Shown here: piece by piece, positions 8,082 through 16,952 of the stretch
Position numbering within the stretch: position 1 is the stretch's first letter
Layout: every line of letters starts with the position of its first letter
NCBI RefSeq assembly: GCF_008123425.1
Contig: NZ_VSSS01000047.1
Coordinates: 1 to 59,433 of the forward strand
Length of the DNA stretch: 59,433 bases
Direction: 5' to 3'
Origin: Bradyrhizobium rifense
GTDB lineage: Bacteria; Pseudomonadota; Alphaproteobacteria; Rhizobiales; Xanthobacteraceae
Program-made: the position numbers and the translations under genes
The notes under the pieces: model-generated
Database searches by the model: none
Told to the model about the DNA's origin: nothing
What the model saw: the letters and a program-made list of their open reading frames with translations, nothing else

Positions 8082-9056
8082 ATGAAAGCCATCCTCTGCT
8101 CGCAATATTGCCAGCCCGACGATCTCGTGCTCGCCGATGTGCCGGATCCGGTGGCTGGCCCCGGCGAAGCCGTGATCGCGATCAAGGCGGCGGCGCTGAA
8201 CTTCTTCGACATCCTGATGATTCAGGGCAAGTACCAGATCAAGCCGCCGTTCCCGTTCTCGCCGGCCGCTGAAGTCTCAGGCGTGATCGAAAGCATCGGC
8301 CCTGGTGTCACTGACCTCAAGGTCGGGGATCGCGTGGTCGCCTCCTGCGGCCACAACGGCGCGCGCGAGAAGATCGCGCTGCCGGCGGCAGGAATCGTGA
8401 AGATTCCCGACAATCTCGACGATGACCGCGCGGCCGGCATCATCATCATCTACGGCACCGCGCTGCATGCGCTGGAAGATCGCGCGAGCCCGAAGCCGGG
8501 CGAGACGCTCGCGGTGCTTGGCGCTGCCGGCGGCACCGGCCTCGCTGCCTGCGAGCTCGGCAAGCTGATGGGCCTGAAGGTCATTGCCTGCGCCTCGTCG
8601 GACGAGAAGCTCGAATTCGCCAAAGCGCATGGCGCCGAGCTGACGCTGAACTACGGCAAGGAAGATCTGAAGGAAGGTTTGCGCAAGCTCACTGGCGGCA
8701 AGGGCGTCGACATCATCTTCGATCCCGTGGGTGGTGCGTATGCCGAGCAGGCGTTGCGCTCGATCGCCTGGGAAGGCCGCTTCCTCGTGATCGGCTTTGC
8801 CGCCGGCGACATTCCGAAGATGCCGCTGAACCTCGCGCTCTTGAAGGGCTGCGACATCCGCGGCGTGTTCTGGGGCGCCTGGACCCGGCAGAATCCGGAG
8901 AAGAACCGCGCCAATCTCGAAAAGCTCGTGAAGTGGACCGCGGAAGGAAATATCTCCTCGCATGTCGACCGCACCTTCCCGCTGGCGCAGACCGCCGACG
9001 CATTGAAGGTGCTCGCGGGACGCCAGGCCATGGGCAAGGTGATCTTGCATCCGTGA
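8082..9056 (+). CDS. NADPH:quinone oxidoreductase family protein (zinc-less MDR)
   Basis: A 324-residue medium-chain dehydrogenase/reductase of the quinone oxidoreductase type. An N-terminal GroES-like domain (about 1-120) holds ALNFFDILMIQGKYQ, the family signature in which the catalytic zinc ligands of alcohol dehydrogenases are absent. The nucleotide-binding domain carries GAAGGTGLAA at about 149-158. It probably reduces a quinone or an activated alkene with NADPH in the cytoplasm. AAGGTG lies a few bases before the ATG. It is transcribed away from the dienoyl-CoA-reductase-like gene, so a shared lipid or redox context is possible but unproven. Confidence 0.9.
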   Translation: MKAILCSQYCQPDDLVLADVPDPVAGPGEAVIAIKAAALNFFDILMIQGKYQIKPPFPFSPAAEVSGVIESIGPGVTDLKVGDRVVASCGHNGAREKIALPAAGIVKIPDNLDDDRAAGIIIIYGTALHALEDRASPKPGETLAVLGAAGGTGLAACELGKLMGLKVIACASSDEKLEFAKAHGAELTLNYGKEDLKEGLRKLTGGKGVDIIFDPVGGAYAEQALRSIAWEGRFLVIGFAAGDIPKMPLNLALLKGCDIRGVFWGAWTRQNPEKNRANLEKLVKWTAEGNISSHVDRTFPLAQTADALKVLAGRQAMGKVILHP

Positions 9057-9436
9057 GGATGCAGTGCTGTCGCCACATACTCAACTGTCATCGCCCGGCC
9101 TTATGCGCAATTGCGCATCAGGACCGGGCGATCCAGTACTCCGAGACGGTCGTGGCTCAATCGATGGGCCGCGGCGTACTGGATGCCCCGGTCAAGCCGC
9201 GGCATGACAGTGTGCTGGTTGTATCCCCGTCAACCATCGCCGCCGAAATTGCGGTGCATTCCCCTGCTCCGCCCTAATCAAACCCAACTATTTCCCGATT
9301 CGCGCAAACCGCCGTCGTTTTTTGGGCTGATTCAAACTGCGTTTTACCGGTTCCATTTGCGGGACACTTCTGGACAAAAGCAAGAAAACTGAAGCCGGGA
9401 ATGCCCCTGCGTTGCGTAGTAATGGGGAGCATCACC
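9057..9436. other. 380-base intergenic region with a palindromic repeat
   Basis: The first half is the repeat at 9085-9210. The rest (9211-9436) holds no ORF I can support. It contains the T-rich run GTTTTTTGGGCTG near 9317 and probably the promoter of the Sel1-like gene, but I see no clear -35/-10 pair. Confidence 0.5.
9085..9210. repeat. Palindromic intergenic repeat, family C
   Basis: Outer arms CTGTCAT (9085-9091) and ATGACAG (9204-9210) enclose further inverted arms, including the palindrome ATGCGCAATTGCGCAT and the pair CCAGTAC/GTACTGG. The layout resembles the other repeats in this window but the sequence differs. It lies directly after the oxidoreductase stop. Confidence 0.7.
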
Positions 9437-10279
9437 ATGGAGACGACGGCGTATCGCCCGTCGAAGGAGTCGAGCGCGCTCGACTCCAATCGAGCCGTAT
9501 CACATCCGCCGACCGCGTCCTTTATCCGGGCACGCGCCGCGCGGGCCGATCTTTCGCAGGACGATCCAATTCCACTCTTCTTGTCCGATCCGCTCGGTGC
9601 GCCGGACCCACGCGAATATGCGCCAGTGGAGTTGCGCTCCAGAATTGTCCCGCGTGTTCTCGCGGCCGTTCTGGCGGCGTCCACCCTGGCAGTTCTGGTC
9701 ACACTGTTTCAGTCCGACTTTCGCGGCCTCTTGGCCGCCAATGCCGGTAGCTGGGTGGGCATCGCGCCGGACCAGGCCATGGCGTCGGCCAGCGCGCCGG
9801 CCGTACCGCAGACCCCGCTCAAGGATCCGGCCCGTGTGACCAACACGAGACTGGCGAGCGCCGACGCGCAGGGTCTCCCAGCACCGTCAACGCCGAGCCG
9901 CGAAGCGATCGCGACCGCCTATCAGACGGCGCTGCAAGCCCAGGCACCCGCGCCCGCACCCGTCGCGGCGCCGCCTGCACCCCCTCCGCCCGCCAAGACG
10001 CTCGACGCCGACACGCTGGCCGGGCTGATGACGCGCGCGAAGAGCCTGTTGAGGATCGGCGATATTGTTGCAGCCCGCTTGCTGCTCGAACGCGCGGCCA
10101 ATGCACAGGATGCAACGGCGGCACTCCTGCTGGCGCAAACCTATGATCCGGCGGTGCTCGGCACACGCGACACGCGGAGCGTCAATGCCGACGCCGCAGC
10201 CGCGCGTGACTGGTACCAGAGGGCCGCAGCGCTCGGATCGTCTGAGGCGGAACAGCGCCTCGCTCTTCTCTCGAACTAG
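9437..10279 (+). CDS. Membrane-anchored protein with C-terminal Sel1/TPR-like repeats
   Basis: A 280-residue protein. One membrane segment lies at about residues 70-92 (core VLAAVLAASTLAVLVTLF). It is followed by an Ala/Pro-rich linker with APAPAPVAAPPAPPPP near 180-195, then a helical C-terminal part (about 200-280) with two Sel1/TPR-like repeats that end in WYQRAAALGSSEAEQRLALL. It is probably an inner-membrane protein whose helical repeats bind a partner on the periplasmic side. I start at ATG 9437, with GGGGAG seven bases upstream; the frame stays open to 9401. The TAXI-family gene starts 18 bases after the stop, so the two look like one transcript. Confidence 0.75.
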   Translation: METTAYRPSKESSALDSNRAVSHPPTASFIRARAARADLSQDDPIPLFLSDPLGAPDPREYAPVELRSRIVPRVLAAVLAASTLAVLVTLFQSDFRGLLAANAGSWVGIAPDQAMASASAPAVPQTPLKDPARVTNTRLASADAQGLPAPSTPSREAIATAYQTALQAQAPAPAPVAAPPAPPPPAKTLDADTLAGLMTRAKSLLRIGDIVAARLLLERAANAQDATAALLLAQTYDPAVLGTRDTRSVNADAAAARDWYQRAAALGSSEAEQRLALLSN

Positions 10280-10297
10280 ACCACTTCAGGGGACATC

Positions 10298-11452
10298 ATG
10301 CGTAACGCTATGGGAATGGCGCTTGCCGCCATCATGACCATCTGTGCCTTCGCGGCACGCGCCGAACAGACCGAATATGATCCGGCAAAAGTCTCGGACA
10401 GCCTGAAGGCGATCTTCCAGTTCGGCTCGACCTCGACCAAGCAGGCGCTGAACGCCAACACGGTCACGCTGATCACCGGCACGATCGGCGGCACCTATGT
10501 GCAATTCGGCGCCGACCTCGCCTCCGTGCTCGACGACGGCAACAAGATCCGCGTGCTGCCGATCGTCGGCCGCGGCTCGGTGCAGAGCGTCGCCGACATC
10601 CTGTTCTTGCAGGGCGTCGATCTCGGCGTGGTGCGCGCCGACACGCTCGACTATCTCGAACGCAAGGGCTTTGCGAAAGACATCAAGCGGCAGTTCACCT
10701 ATGTGACGAAACTCTACAATGAAGAGATGCAGGTGATCGCGCCGAAATCGGTCGCGACGCTGAAAGACCTCGAGGGCAAGACGGTGAGCGTCGACCTGCC
10801 GAACGGCGGCACCTTCGTCACCGCGCTCACCGTGTTCGAGCGGCTCGGGATCAAGGCCAAGTTCGTCTATGTCGAGCAGCGCATCGCGATGGAGAAGCTG
10901 AAAGCCGGCGAGATCGATGCCGTGATCGTGGTCGGCGGCAAGCCGTACAAATCGGTCTCGACCTTCGGCAATGACGGCCGCTTTCACCTCGCGAAGGTCG
11001 ACTATGCCAAGCCGCTCCAGAACGACTATCTGCCGGCGACGCTGACCGCCAAGGACTACCCCAACCTGATCAAGGACGGTGAGAGCGTGGACACCATCGC
11101 GGTGCCGGCGGTGCTCGCGGCCTACAATTGGGCGCCCAACACCGAGCGCTATCGCAAGATTGCGCTGTTCGTTGACGCGTTCTTCACCAAATTCCCCGCG
11201 CTGCAGAACCCGCCGTTCCATCCCAAATGGAAGGAAGTTTCGCTCGCGGCGCCCCTGTCCGGCTGGAACAGATTGCCGGTGGCGCAGCAATGGCTCGACC
11301 GGCACGGCGTCGAGCCGGTGACGCAGCAGCGCTTCGAGGCATTTTTGAAGCAGAGCCCCACGGCCGCAAAAGTGTCCGACGCAGACAGGGAAGCACTGTT
11401 CAAGCAATTCCAGGCGTGGGACGCGGAGAAGGCGCGGACGGAGAAGAAGTAG
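10298..11452 (+). CDS. TAXI-family TRAP-type substrate-binding protein
   Basis: A 384-residue exported protein with a cleavable signal peptide (about 1-22, ending ARAEQ). The segment TLITGTIGGTYVQFGADLA is the typical N-terminal signature of TAXI (TRAP-associated extracytoplasmic immunogenic) binding proteins. These deliver organic acids or amino acids to a TRAP transporter. No TRAP permease (DctM/DctQ) gene lies in this window, so its partner is elsewhere or missing. AGGGGACATC provides a good ribosome binding site. Coupling to the Sel1-like gene 18 bases upstream suggests shared expression. The ligand cannot be predicted. Confidence 0.85.
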   Translation: MRNAMGMALAAIMTICAFAARAEQTEYDPAKVSDSLKAIFQFGSTSTKQALNANTVTLITGTIGGTYVQFGADLASVLDDGNKIRVLPIVGRGSVQSVADILFLQGVDLGVVRADTLDYLERKGFAKDIKRQFTYVTKLYNEEMQVIAPKSVATLKDLEGKTVSVDLPNGGTFVTALTVFERLGIKAKFVYVEQRIAMEKLKAGEIDAVIVVGGKPYKSVSTFGNDGRFHLAKVDYAKPLQNDYLPATLTAKDYPNLIKDGESVDTIAVPAVLAAYNWAPNTERYRKIALFVDAFFTKFPALQNPPFHPKWKEVSLAAPLSGWNRLPVAQQWLDRHGVEPVTQQRFEAFLKQSPTAAKVSDADREALFKQFQAWDAEKARTEKK

Positions 11453-11463
11453 CGGGTGGCGCG

Positions 11464-11841
11464 CTATTCCTCCGCCTCATCCACCCCGCGCTTGAGCGCA
11501 GCGCGCGCGGCGTCGCGGTGCTCCGACGTGATATGGCCGGCGACCATGCGAATGGCGGTGGCGAGCACGGCGGCGTCATCGGTGAAGCCGAGCACCGGCA
11601 TCACGTCGGGAATGAAGTCGAACGGCAGGATGAAATAGGCGATCGCACCCAGCAGCGACGCCTGGACATGGCGCGGCGTCTGCCGGTCGAACGCGCAGTA
11701 ATAGGCGGCGAGCAGATCCTCGGCGACCGGCAGATGCGCGACGACGCGCTTCAGCTTGCGCCAGAAGCGGCGACGCACGCTTTCACGATCTTCCGCGAGC
11801 CGATCGGCCGGCTCGAAGCCGACGCTGTGTTCGGCAGCCAT
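11464..11841 (-). CDS. DUF1232 (YkvA-like) membrane-associated protein
   Basis: A 125-residue protein with the DUF1232 signature LGAIAYFILPFDFIPDVMP and DDAAVLATAI in its middle part. YkvA-like proteins are small, with one hydrophobic segment, and have no firm molecular function. The frame stays open to 11898, but ATG 11841 has GGAG eight bases upstream and the upstream ATG has no ribosome binding site, so I chose the shorter form. It follows the pterin dehydratase gene by 89 bases on the same strand and converges with the TAXI-family gene with only 11 bases between the stops. Confidence 0.8.
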   Translation of the reverse strand: MAAEHSVGFEPADRLAEDRESVRRRFWRKLKRVVAHLPVAEDLLAAYYCAFDRQTPRHVQASLLGAIAYFILPFDFIPDVMPVLGFTDDAAVLATAIRMVAGHITSEHRDAARAALKRGVDEAEE

Positions 11842-11930
11842 CTTTGGAAACTCCAGCTCAACCCGGCGCGGCTGAAGGCCGCATCCGACGACGATCACAA
11901 GATGGGGATGCGGCTCGGGCCCGCAAGGCG

Positions 11931-12233
11931 TCAGCCCTGCGTCAGCTTGGCAATCGCGTTCATCGCCGTTGCGAGCTCGATGTCGAGCTTGGTGACGCCA
12001 CCGGCGTCATGGGTCGACAGGATCACTTCTACAGTCTTGTAGACATTGCGCCATTCGGGGTGGTGATCCATCTTCTCGGCGACCAGCGCCGCCCGGGTCA
12101 TGAAGCCGAAGGCCTCGTTGAAATCCTTGAAGACAAAGGTCTTCCCGATCCCTTTGCCGTCCTGGACCTCAGCCCAGCCCGGGATACCGCCCAGCGCCTG
12201 CTTGCGTGCGTCCGCCGATAGCCGTTCTGCCAT
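11931..12233 (-). CDS. phhB: 4a-hydroxytetrahydrobiopterin dehydratase (pterin-4a-carbinolamine dehydratase)
   Basis: A 100-residue protein, normal for the family. The conserved active-site segment is MDHHPEW at about residues 55-61, followed by YKTVEVILSTHDAGGVT. The enzyme dehydrates the 4a-hydroxy pterin made by aromatic amino acid hydroxylases so that the cofactor can be recycled; some members also take part in molybdopterin metabolism. No phenylalanine hydroxylase gene lies in this window. The gene is divergent from the second TAXI-family gene. Confidence 0.93.
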   Translation of the reverse strand: MAERLSADARKQALGGIPGWAEVQDGKGIGKTFVFKDFNEAFGFMTRAALVAEKMDHHPEWRNVYKTVEVILSTHDAGGVTKLDIELATAMNAIAKLTQG

Positions 12234-12351
12234 GATCGCCTCCGTTTTCAGGGGAACTTTACCCTAACACCGTGCTTACGCCCCGGGTTCATGCGGCATT
12301 TCGCCGATCCGCTAACCATGACGGAGATGTAACCCCGCGGAACAAGAAATT

Positions 12352-12360
12352 TGCTACAAT
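12352..12360 (+). promoter_or_regulatory. Possible extended -10 promoter for the second TAXI-family gene
   Basis: TGCTACAAT fits the extended -10 form TGn-TATAAT. It lies 25 bases before the ATG at 12385, just before a GC-rich start region. No matching -35 element is visible. Confidence 0.3.
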
Positions 12361-12384
12361 TGCGGGCGTAAATCGCCGGCCAAG

Positions 12385-13830
12385 ATGAAACTGAGCCTGA
12401 AGCGCCTGTTTGGGAGATCGATGACCGGGGCATCCGACCTGGCCGAAACGCCCTCTCCGCCTTCGCCGCGATCCGCGGCGCGGAAGACGGCGCTCGTGTC
12501 TCTGGCGCTGGTGTTTGCAATCATCGGTGCGCTTGTCGGCGGCTATTACTTCGCGATGCGACCGGTGACGCTGAAGATCGCGGTCGGTCCCGCCAACAGC
12601 GACGACGTCAAGGTGGTGCAGGCCCTGACGCAGGCCTTTGCGCAGAGCAAAGGCTTTGTGCGGCTGCGCCCGGTCCAGACCGACGGCGCCACCGCCAGCG
12701 CGGATCTGCTCGCGGAGGGCAAGACCGATCTCGCCATCGTGCGCGGCGATCTCGATGTCCCCAAGAACGCACAAGCCGTCGCGACGCTGCGCAAGAACGT
12801 CGCAGTGCTGTGGTCCGTGCCCGGCAAGGGCAAGAAGAAGGGCGCGAAGATCACCAAGATCGCGCAGCTTGCCGGCCATCGCGTCGGCGTGGTCGGCCGC
12901 ACGCCGGCCAACGTCAATCTGCTCAAGGTGATCCTGCAGCAATACGGCGTCGATCCCGCCAAGGTCGAGATCGTGCAATTCCCGGCGAGCGAAGTCGCCG
13001 AAGCAATCAAGGCCCAGAAAGTCGACGCCTATCTTGCGGCCGGCCCCGTCAACAGCAAGATCACGGCGGACGCAATCGCCGCCTCCGCCAAGGATGGCGG
13101 CACGCCGACCTTCCTCGCAATCGATTCGGCGGATGCGATCGCGCAGAACCATCCGGTCTATGAAGCGTCCGAAATTCCCGCAGGCACTTACGGCGGTTCG
13201 CCCGATCGTCCCGACGACGAGGTCAAGACCATCAGCTTCTCGCATCACATCGTGGCGCGCAAAGGCCTCTCAGAAACTACGGTCGCGGCCTTCACACGCC
13301 AGCTCTTCGCCGTACGCCAGCAATTGCTGACCGAATTCCCGCAGGCCGCGAAGATCGAAACGCCCGATACCGACAAGGATGCGGTGATCCCCGTGCATCC
13401 GGGTGCCGCTGCCTTCGTCGACGGCGAGGAGAAAACCTTCCTCGACAAGTACAGCGATTACATCTGGTGGACCCTGATGGCGCTTTCCGCCACGGGTTCG
13501 ATCGGTGCATGGTTCGCGGGTTATCTGAAGAAGGACGAGCGCGACAACAACAGCCATCTGCGCGACCGCCTGCTCGACATGCTCGCCGCCGCCCGCAAGA
13601 GCGAGACGACCGAGGAGCTCGACCAGATGCAGACCGAGGCCGACGAGATCCTGCGCGACACGTTGCGCTGCTACGATCACGGCGCCATCGAGGAAGGCGC
13701 GCTGACCGCCTTCAACATCGTGCTCGACCAGTTCCACACTGCGGTTGCCGACCGCAAGGCGGTGCTGTTCAGCATGCCGCAGAACCTGCAACGCACCGGC
13801 GCGCAATTTCGGGCCGCCGGCAACGCATAA
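12385..13830 (+). CDS. TAXI-family binding protein with two membrane anchors and a cytoplasmic helical domain
   Basis: A 481-residue protein. A first membrane helix lies at about 35-58. A periplasmic TAXI-type ligand-binding domain follows at about 62-340, starting VTLKIAVGPANSDDVKVV. A second helix lies at about 358-381 (IWWTLMALSATGSIGAWFAG). The C-terminus is a charged, helical, probably cytoplasmic domain of about 100 residues. This arrangement resembles two-helix receptors more than a soluble binding protein. A second in-frame ATG at 12421 is preceded by GGGAG and may be the true start, giving 469 residues. No TRAP permease is nearby. The PhoD-like gene begins 108 bases downstream. Confidence 0.8.
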   Translation: MKLSLKRLFGRSMTGASDLAETPSPPSPRSAARKTALVSLALVFAIIGALVGGYYFAMRPVTLKIAVGPANSDDVKVVQALTQAFAQSKGFVRLRPVQTDGATASADLLAEGKTDLAIVRGDLDVPKNAQAVATLRKNVAVLWSVPGKGKKKGAKITKIAQLAGHRVGVVGRTPANVNLLKVILQQYGVDPAKVEIVQFPASEVAEAIKAQKVDAYLAAGPVNSKITADAIAASAKDGGTPTFLAIDSADAIAQNHPVYEASEIPAGTYGGSPDRPDDEVKTISFSHHIVARKGLSETTVAAFTRQLFAVRQQLLTEFPQAAKIETPDTDKDAVIPVHPGAAAFVDGEEKTFLDKYSDYIWWTLMALSATGSIGAWFAGYLKKDERDNNSHLRDRLLDMLAAARKSETTEELDQMQTEADEILRDTLRCYDHGAIEEGALTAFNIVLDQFHTAVADRKAVLFSMPQNLQRTGAQFRAAGNA

Positions 13831-13938
13831 ACGCTTGCGCGCGTAATTGCCGCGTCACATTGTCTCAATATAGCGTCAGACTTCATCCTGGCGACCGCCG
13901 CCTCGGCTGGCCCGCCGCGCGATATCGAGAGCATCGCC

Positions 13939-15486
13939 ATGAAGATCAAATTCTCCCGCCGTCGTTTCCTCACCACCAGCGCCGGTGCGCTTGGCGCGAT
14001 CGCGATGCCGCATCTGTCGCGCGCGGCCGACCGGCCTGCGGTCACCCACGGCGTGCAGTCCGGCGACGTCACCGTCGACGGCGGCGTGGTCTGGGCGCGC
14101 ACCGACCGGCCGGCACAGATGCTGGTCGAGGTGGCGACGACGGAATCGTTCAAGGACGCCCGCGCGCTGCCGCCGATCGCGGCCCTGCCGGAGAGCGACT
14201 TCACCGCGAAGATGCTGGTGGACAATCTGCCGGGCGGACAGGACATCTTCTACCGCGTCCGCTTCCGCGATCTCTCCCACACCGCGATCGAGGGCGAGCC
14301 GGTGGTCGGCCGCTTCCCCACCGCGCCGGCCGACCGCCGCGACGTCAGCTTCGTCTGGGGCGGCGACGTCGCCGGCCAGGGCTGGGGCATCAATCCCGAT
14401 GACGGCGGCATGGTCACCTTCGCAGCCATGCGCAAGCACCGGCCGGATTTCCTGCTGCATTCCGGCGACACCATCTACGCCGACGGCGTGATCCCCTCCG
14501 AGGTCAAGCTTGCCGACGGCAAGATCTGGAAGAACCTCACCATCCCCGAAAAGGCCAAGGTCGCCGAGACGCTGGACGAGTACCGCGCCGCGCACAAATA
14601 CAATTTCACCGACGACAATGTCCGCGCCTTCAATGCCGAGGTGCCGATCTTCGTGCAGTGGGACGATCACGAGGTAACCAACAACTGGTCGCTGTCGAAG
14701 GATCTGCCGGCGACCTACAAGGTGCGCGACATCTCGCTGCTCGCCGCGCGCGCTGGCCGCGCCTTCCACGAGATGTATCCGATGCGCGAAAGCATCGTCG
14801 AGCCGGGCCGGGTCTATCGCCAGATCTCCTACGGTCCGCATCTCGACGTGTTCGTGCTCGACGAGCGCAGCTATCGCGGCCCGAACGGCGCCAACCTTGA
14901 GACGGAGTACGGCCCGGCCAGCTATTTCCTCGGGCCCGAACAGATGGCCTGGCTGAAGCGCGGCCTGCTCAATTCGCGCGCGACCTGGAAGGTGATCGCC
15001 TCCGACATGCCGCTCAGCCTGATCGTCTATGACGATGCCACCAACAAGAAGGGCTCGGAAGCTTTCGCGCAAGGCGACGGCCCGGCGCGTGGCCGCGAGC
15101 TCGAGATCGCCGACATCCTGCGCTTCATCAAGATGGCGCCGATCAAGAACACGGTGTGGCTGACGGCGGACGTGCACTACGCCGCCGCGCATTATTACGA
15201 TCCGAACAAGGCGCAATTCCAGGATTTCGAGCCGTTCTGGGAATTCGTCTCGGGTCCGCTGCACGCCGGCACGTTCGGTCCGAACGAGCTCGACAACACC
15301 TTCGGCCCCGACGTGCGCTTCATCAAGGCACCCGGCCTGGACAAGCAGAACCTGCCGCCGTCCGCCGGCATGCAGTTCTTCGGGCACGTCAAGATCGACG
15401 GCGCCTCTGGCCAGATGACAGTGACGTTGCGCGACCGCGCCGACGTCGCGCTGTGGTCGACCACGCTCGATCCAAAGCTCGCCTGA
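13939..15486 (+). CDS. PhoD-like alkaline phosphatase/phosphodiesterase, Tat-exported
   Basis: A 515-residue protein. The N-terminus has a twin-arginine signal (SRRRFLTTSAG at residues 6-16) followed by a hydrophobic stretch and an SRA cleavage-like site, so it is exported folded. The body matches the PhoD family: an N-terminal beta domain with THGVQSGDVTVDGGVVWAR, then the metallophosphatase core with WGGDVAGQGWGI, HSGDTIYADG, WDDHEVTNNW and TADVHYAAAHYY, which carry Asp/His/Asn metal ligands. The family releases phosphate from phosphoesters using iron and calcium. It is usually induced by phosphate starvation; no Pho box was recognised here. It converges with the receiver gene, with 13 bases between stops. 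Confidence 0.92.
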   Translation: MKIKFSRRRFLTTSAGALGAIAMPHLSRAADRPAVTHGVQSGDVTVDGGVVWARTDRPAQMLVEVATTESFKDARALPPIAALPESDFTAKMLVDNLPGGQDIFYRVRFRDLSHTAIEGEPVVGRFPTAPADRRDVSFVWGGDVAGQGWGINPDDGGMVTFAAMRKHRPDFLLHSGDTIYADGVIPSEVKLADGKIWKNLTIPEKAKVAETLDEYRAAHKYNFTDDNVRAFNAEVPIFVQWDDHEVTNNWSLSKDLPATYKVRDISLLAARAGRAFHEMYPMRESIVEPGRVYRQISYGPHLDVFVLDERSYRGPNGANLETEYGPASYFLGPEQMAWLKRGLLNSRATWKVIASDMPLSLIVYDDATNKKGSEAFAQGDGPARGRELEIADILRFIKMAPIKNTVWLTADVHYAAAHYYDPNKAQFQDFEPFWEFVSGPLHAGTFGPNELDNTFGPDVRFIKAPGLDKQNLPPSAGMQFFGHVKIDGASGQMTVTLRDRADVALWSTTLDPKLA

Positions 15487-15499
15487 GGCTACCGCGCCG

Positions 15500-15910
15500 T
15501 CACGCGCCGCGTGCCTGCAACGCCGCCTCCAGCGCATCGCTGGAGCACGGCTTCTGCAGCCGCGGACGCGCGGCAAATTGCGCAGGGATGCTGGTCTCCG
15601 CGCCGTAGCCGGTGACGAAGACGAAGGGAATTTTGAGCGCCACGAGCCGCTCGGCGATCGCAAAGCTCTTCTCGCGTATCAGCTCGACGTCGAGCAGCGC
15701 GAAGTCGGGCGCCCGTGCCGTGATTGTATTCAACGCCTGCGCCACCGAGCCCACGGTGCGCACGCTCGTCACACCAAAGCCGAGCAGACGATCTTCGAAA
15801 TCGATGGCGATGATCGGATCGTCCTCGACGATCAGAACATCGGCAGGGACGTCGGCCGAACCTTCCGGCGAAGCAGGTATCATGATCCTGGCTGCTATCG
15901 AGGGCTGCAT
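15500..15910 (-). CDS. Single-domain response regulator (receiver only)
   Basis: A receiver domain of about 120 residues: VLIVEDDPIIAIDFE holds the acidic pocket, FALLDVEL the phosphorylated Asp, VFVTGYG the Thr switch and LQKPC the conserved Lys. There is no output domain. Such proteins often act as phosphate relays or bind a target directly. The open frame continues far upstream, but the receiver begins right after MIPASPEG. The start is either ATG 15910 (used here, 136 residues) or ATG 15883 (127 residues); neither has a strong ribosome binding site. It is transcribed away from the Crp/Fnr-family gene at 16073, and no histidine kinase gene is adjacent. Confidence 0.85.
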   Translation of the reverse strand: MQPSIAARIMIPASPEGSADVPADVLIVEDDPIIAIDFEDRLLGFGVTSVRTVGSVAQALNTITARAPDFALLDVELIREKSFAIAERLVALKIPFVFVTGYGAETSIPAQFAARPRLQKPCSSDALEAALQARGA

Positions 15911-16072
15911 GTTTTTACCGATCTGGACAGCCTCATGCCGACGCCTGCGCCCAGCGCATCGGAGGGTTCCCGGAACGAAACTCACCACAGAACAGTTTTG
16001 ACGTCTGTCCACATGTGCACACAAGCCGCGGACGGAACTGGTTAGTGTCGAAAAGGAGAGCAGGGATTTGCG

Positions 16073-16849
16073 ATGGATGCCCGTATCAGCAAGGCAAACG
16101 AGGTCGAGAGCCGCCCCGCCAATAATCTGCTGCGGCGCTTGAATCCGGCGGATTATGCGCTGCTCGCACCGCACGTCAGTGTTGACGACGTCGGCGCGAA
16201 CCATCTGCTCTACAGCCCCGGCGACGATGTCCAAATCGTGCACTTTCCCTGCGGGCCGGCGCTCGCGACGTTTCTCGTTTCCAACGAAGACGGTCGGGAT
16301 GTCGAGACCGTTCTGGTCGGCCGCGAAGGCGCGGTGGGCGGCATCGTCAGCGAAGGATTTTTGCCGGCCTATACCCGCATCTGCGTGAAATTCGGCGGGC
16401 CGTTTGCGCGCATCAATGTCGCAAAGCTGGAAGCGGCCAAGCTGCGCTCGCCGTCGCTGCGCAATATCTTCGCCCGCTATGCCGATTGCATGCTGGCGCA
16501 GATTTTCCAGTCGACCGCCTGCAACGCCATTCACTCGATCGAGCAGCGCACTGCGAAATGGATTTTGGCCGCAATGGAGCGGACCGGCGACGAGAGCAGC
16601 GTGCCATTGACGCATGAACAGCTCGCCACGTTGCTCGGGGTGGGGCGCAGCTACGCGAGCCGCGTGCTGCAATCGTTCAAGGCCGAAGGCGTGCTCGACA
16701 CCCGACGCGGCTCGATCCTGGTCCGCAACCATGACGGCCTGCGCCTGCGCGCCTGCCTCTGCAACGACGCCGTGAAGATGCATTTCGAGGAGGTGCTGCG
16801 CGGGGTCTATCCGACCGAGGAAGCCGACCGCAGCTCTGCTCAGGGCTGA
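16073..16849 (+). CDS. Crp/Fnr-family transcriptional regulator
   Basis: A 258-residue regulator. A cyclic-nucleotide-binding-type beta-barrel domain (about 25-115) is followed by a dimerisation helix and a winged helix-turn-helix at about 175-225, with LTHEQLATLLGVGRSYASRVL as the recognition region. There is no N-terminal cysteine cluster of the FNR type. The barrel also lacks the typical Arg-Ser cAMP pocket (RxSSLGE-like) that I would expect of true CRP, so its ligand is unknown. AAGGAGAG lies about 12 bases before the ATG. It is divergent from the receiver gene, an arrangement compatible with shared or mutual control. Confidence 0.85.
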   Translation: MDARISKANEVESRPANNLLRRLNPADYALLAPHVSVDDVGANHLLYSPGDDVQIVHFPCGPALATFLVSNEDGRDVETVLVGREGAVGGIVSEGFLPAYTRICVKFGGPFARINVAKLEAAKLRSPSLRNIFARYADCMLAQIFQSTACNAIHSIEQRTAKWILAAMERTGDESSVPLTHEQLATLLGVGRSYASRVLQSFKAEGVLDTRRGSILVRNHDGLRLRACLCNDAVKMHFEEVLRGVYPTEEADRSSAQG

Positions 16850-16952
16850 TCGAGGCGGCCACCCACGGGATAAAGGGCCGGTTTGGCCCGGGATCGCTTA
16901 AGCTCCGGGGATTCCCGGACAAAATTCAGTCAACCAACCCCGAAAGAACGCA

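Noticed and set aside
13876..15663. A 595-residue frame antisense to the PhoD-like gene
   Set aside because: The PhoD frame has a Tat signal and metal-ligand motifs. The opposite frame shows no known domain and is biased in composition.
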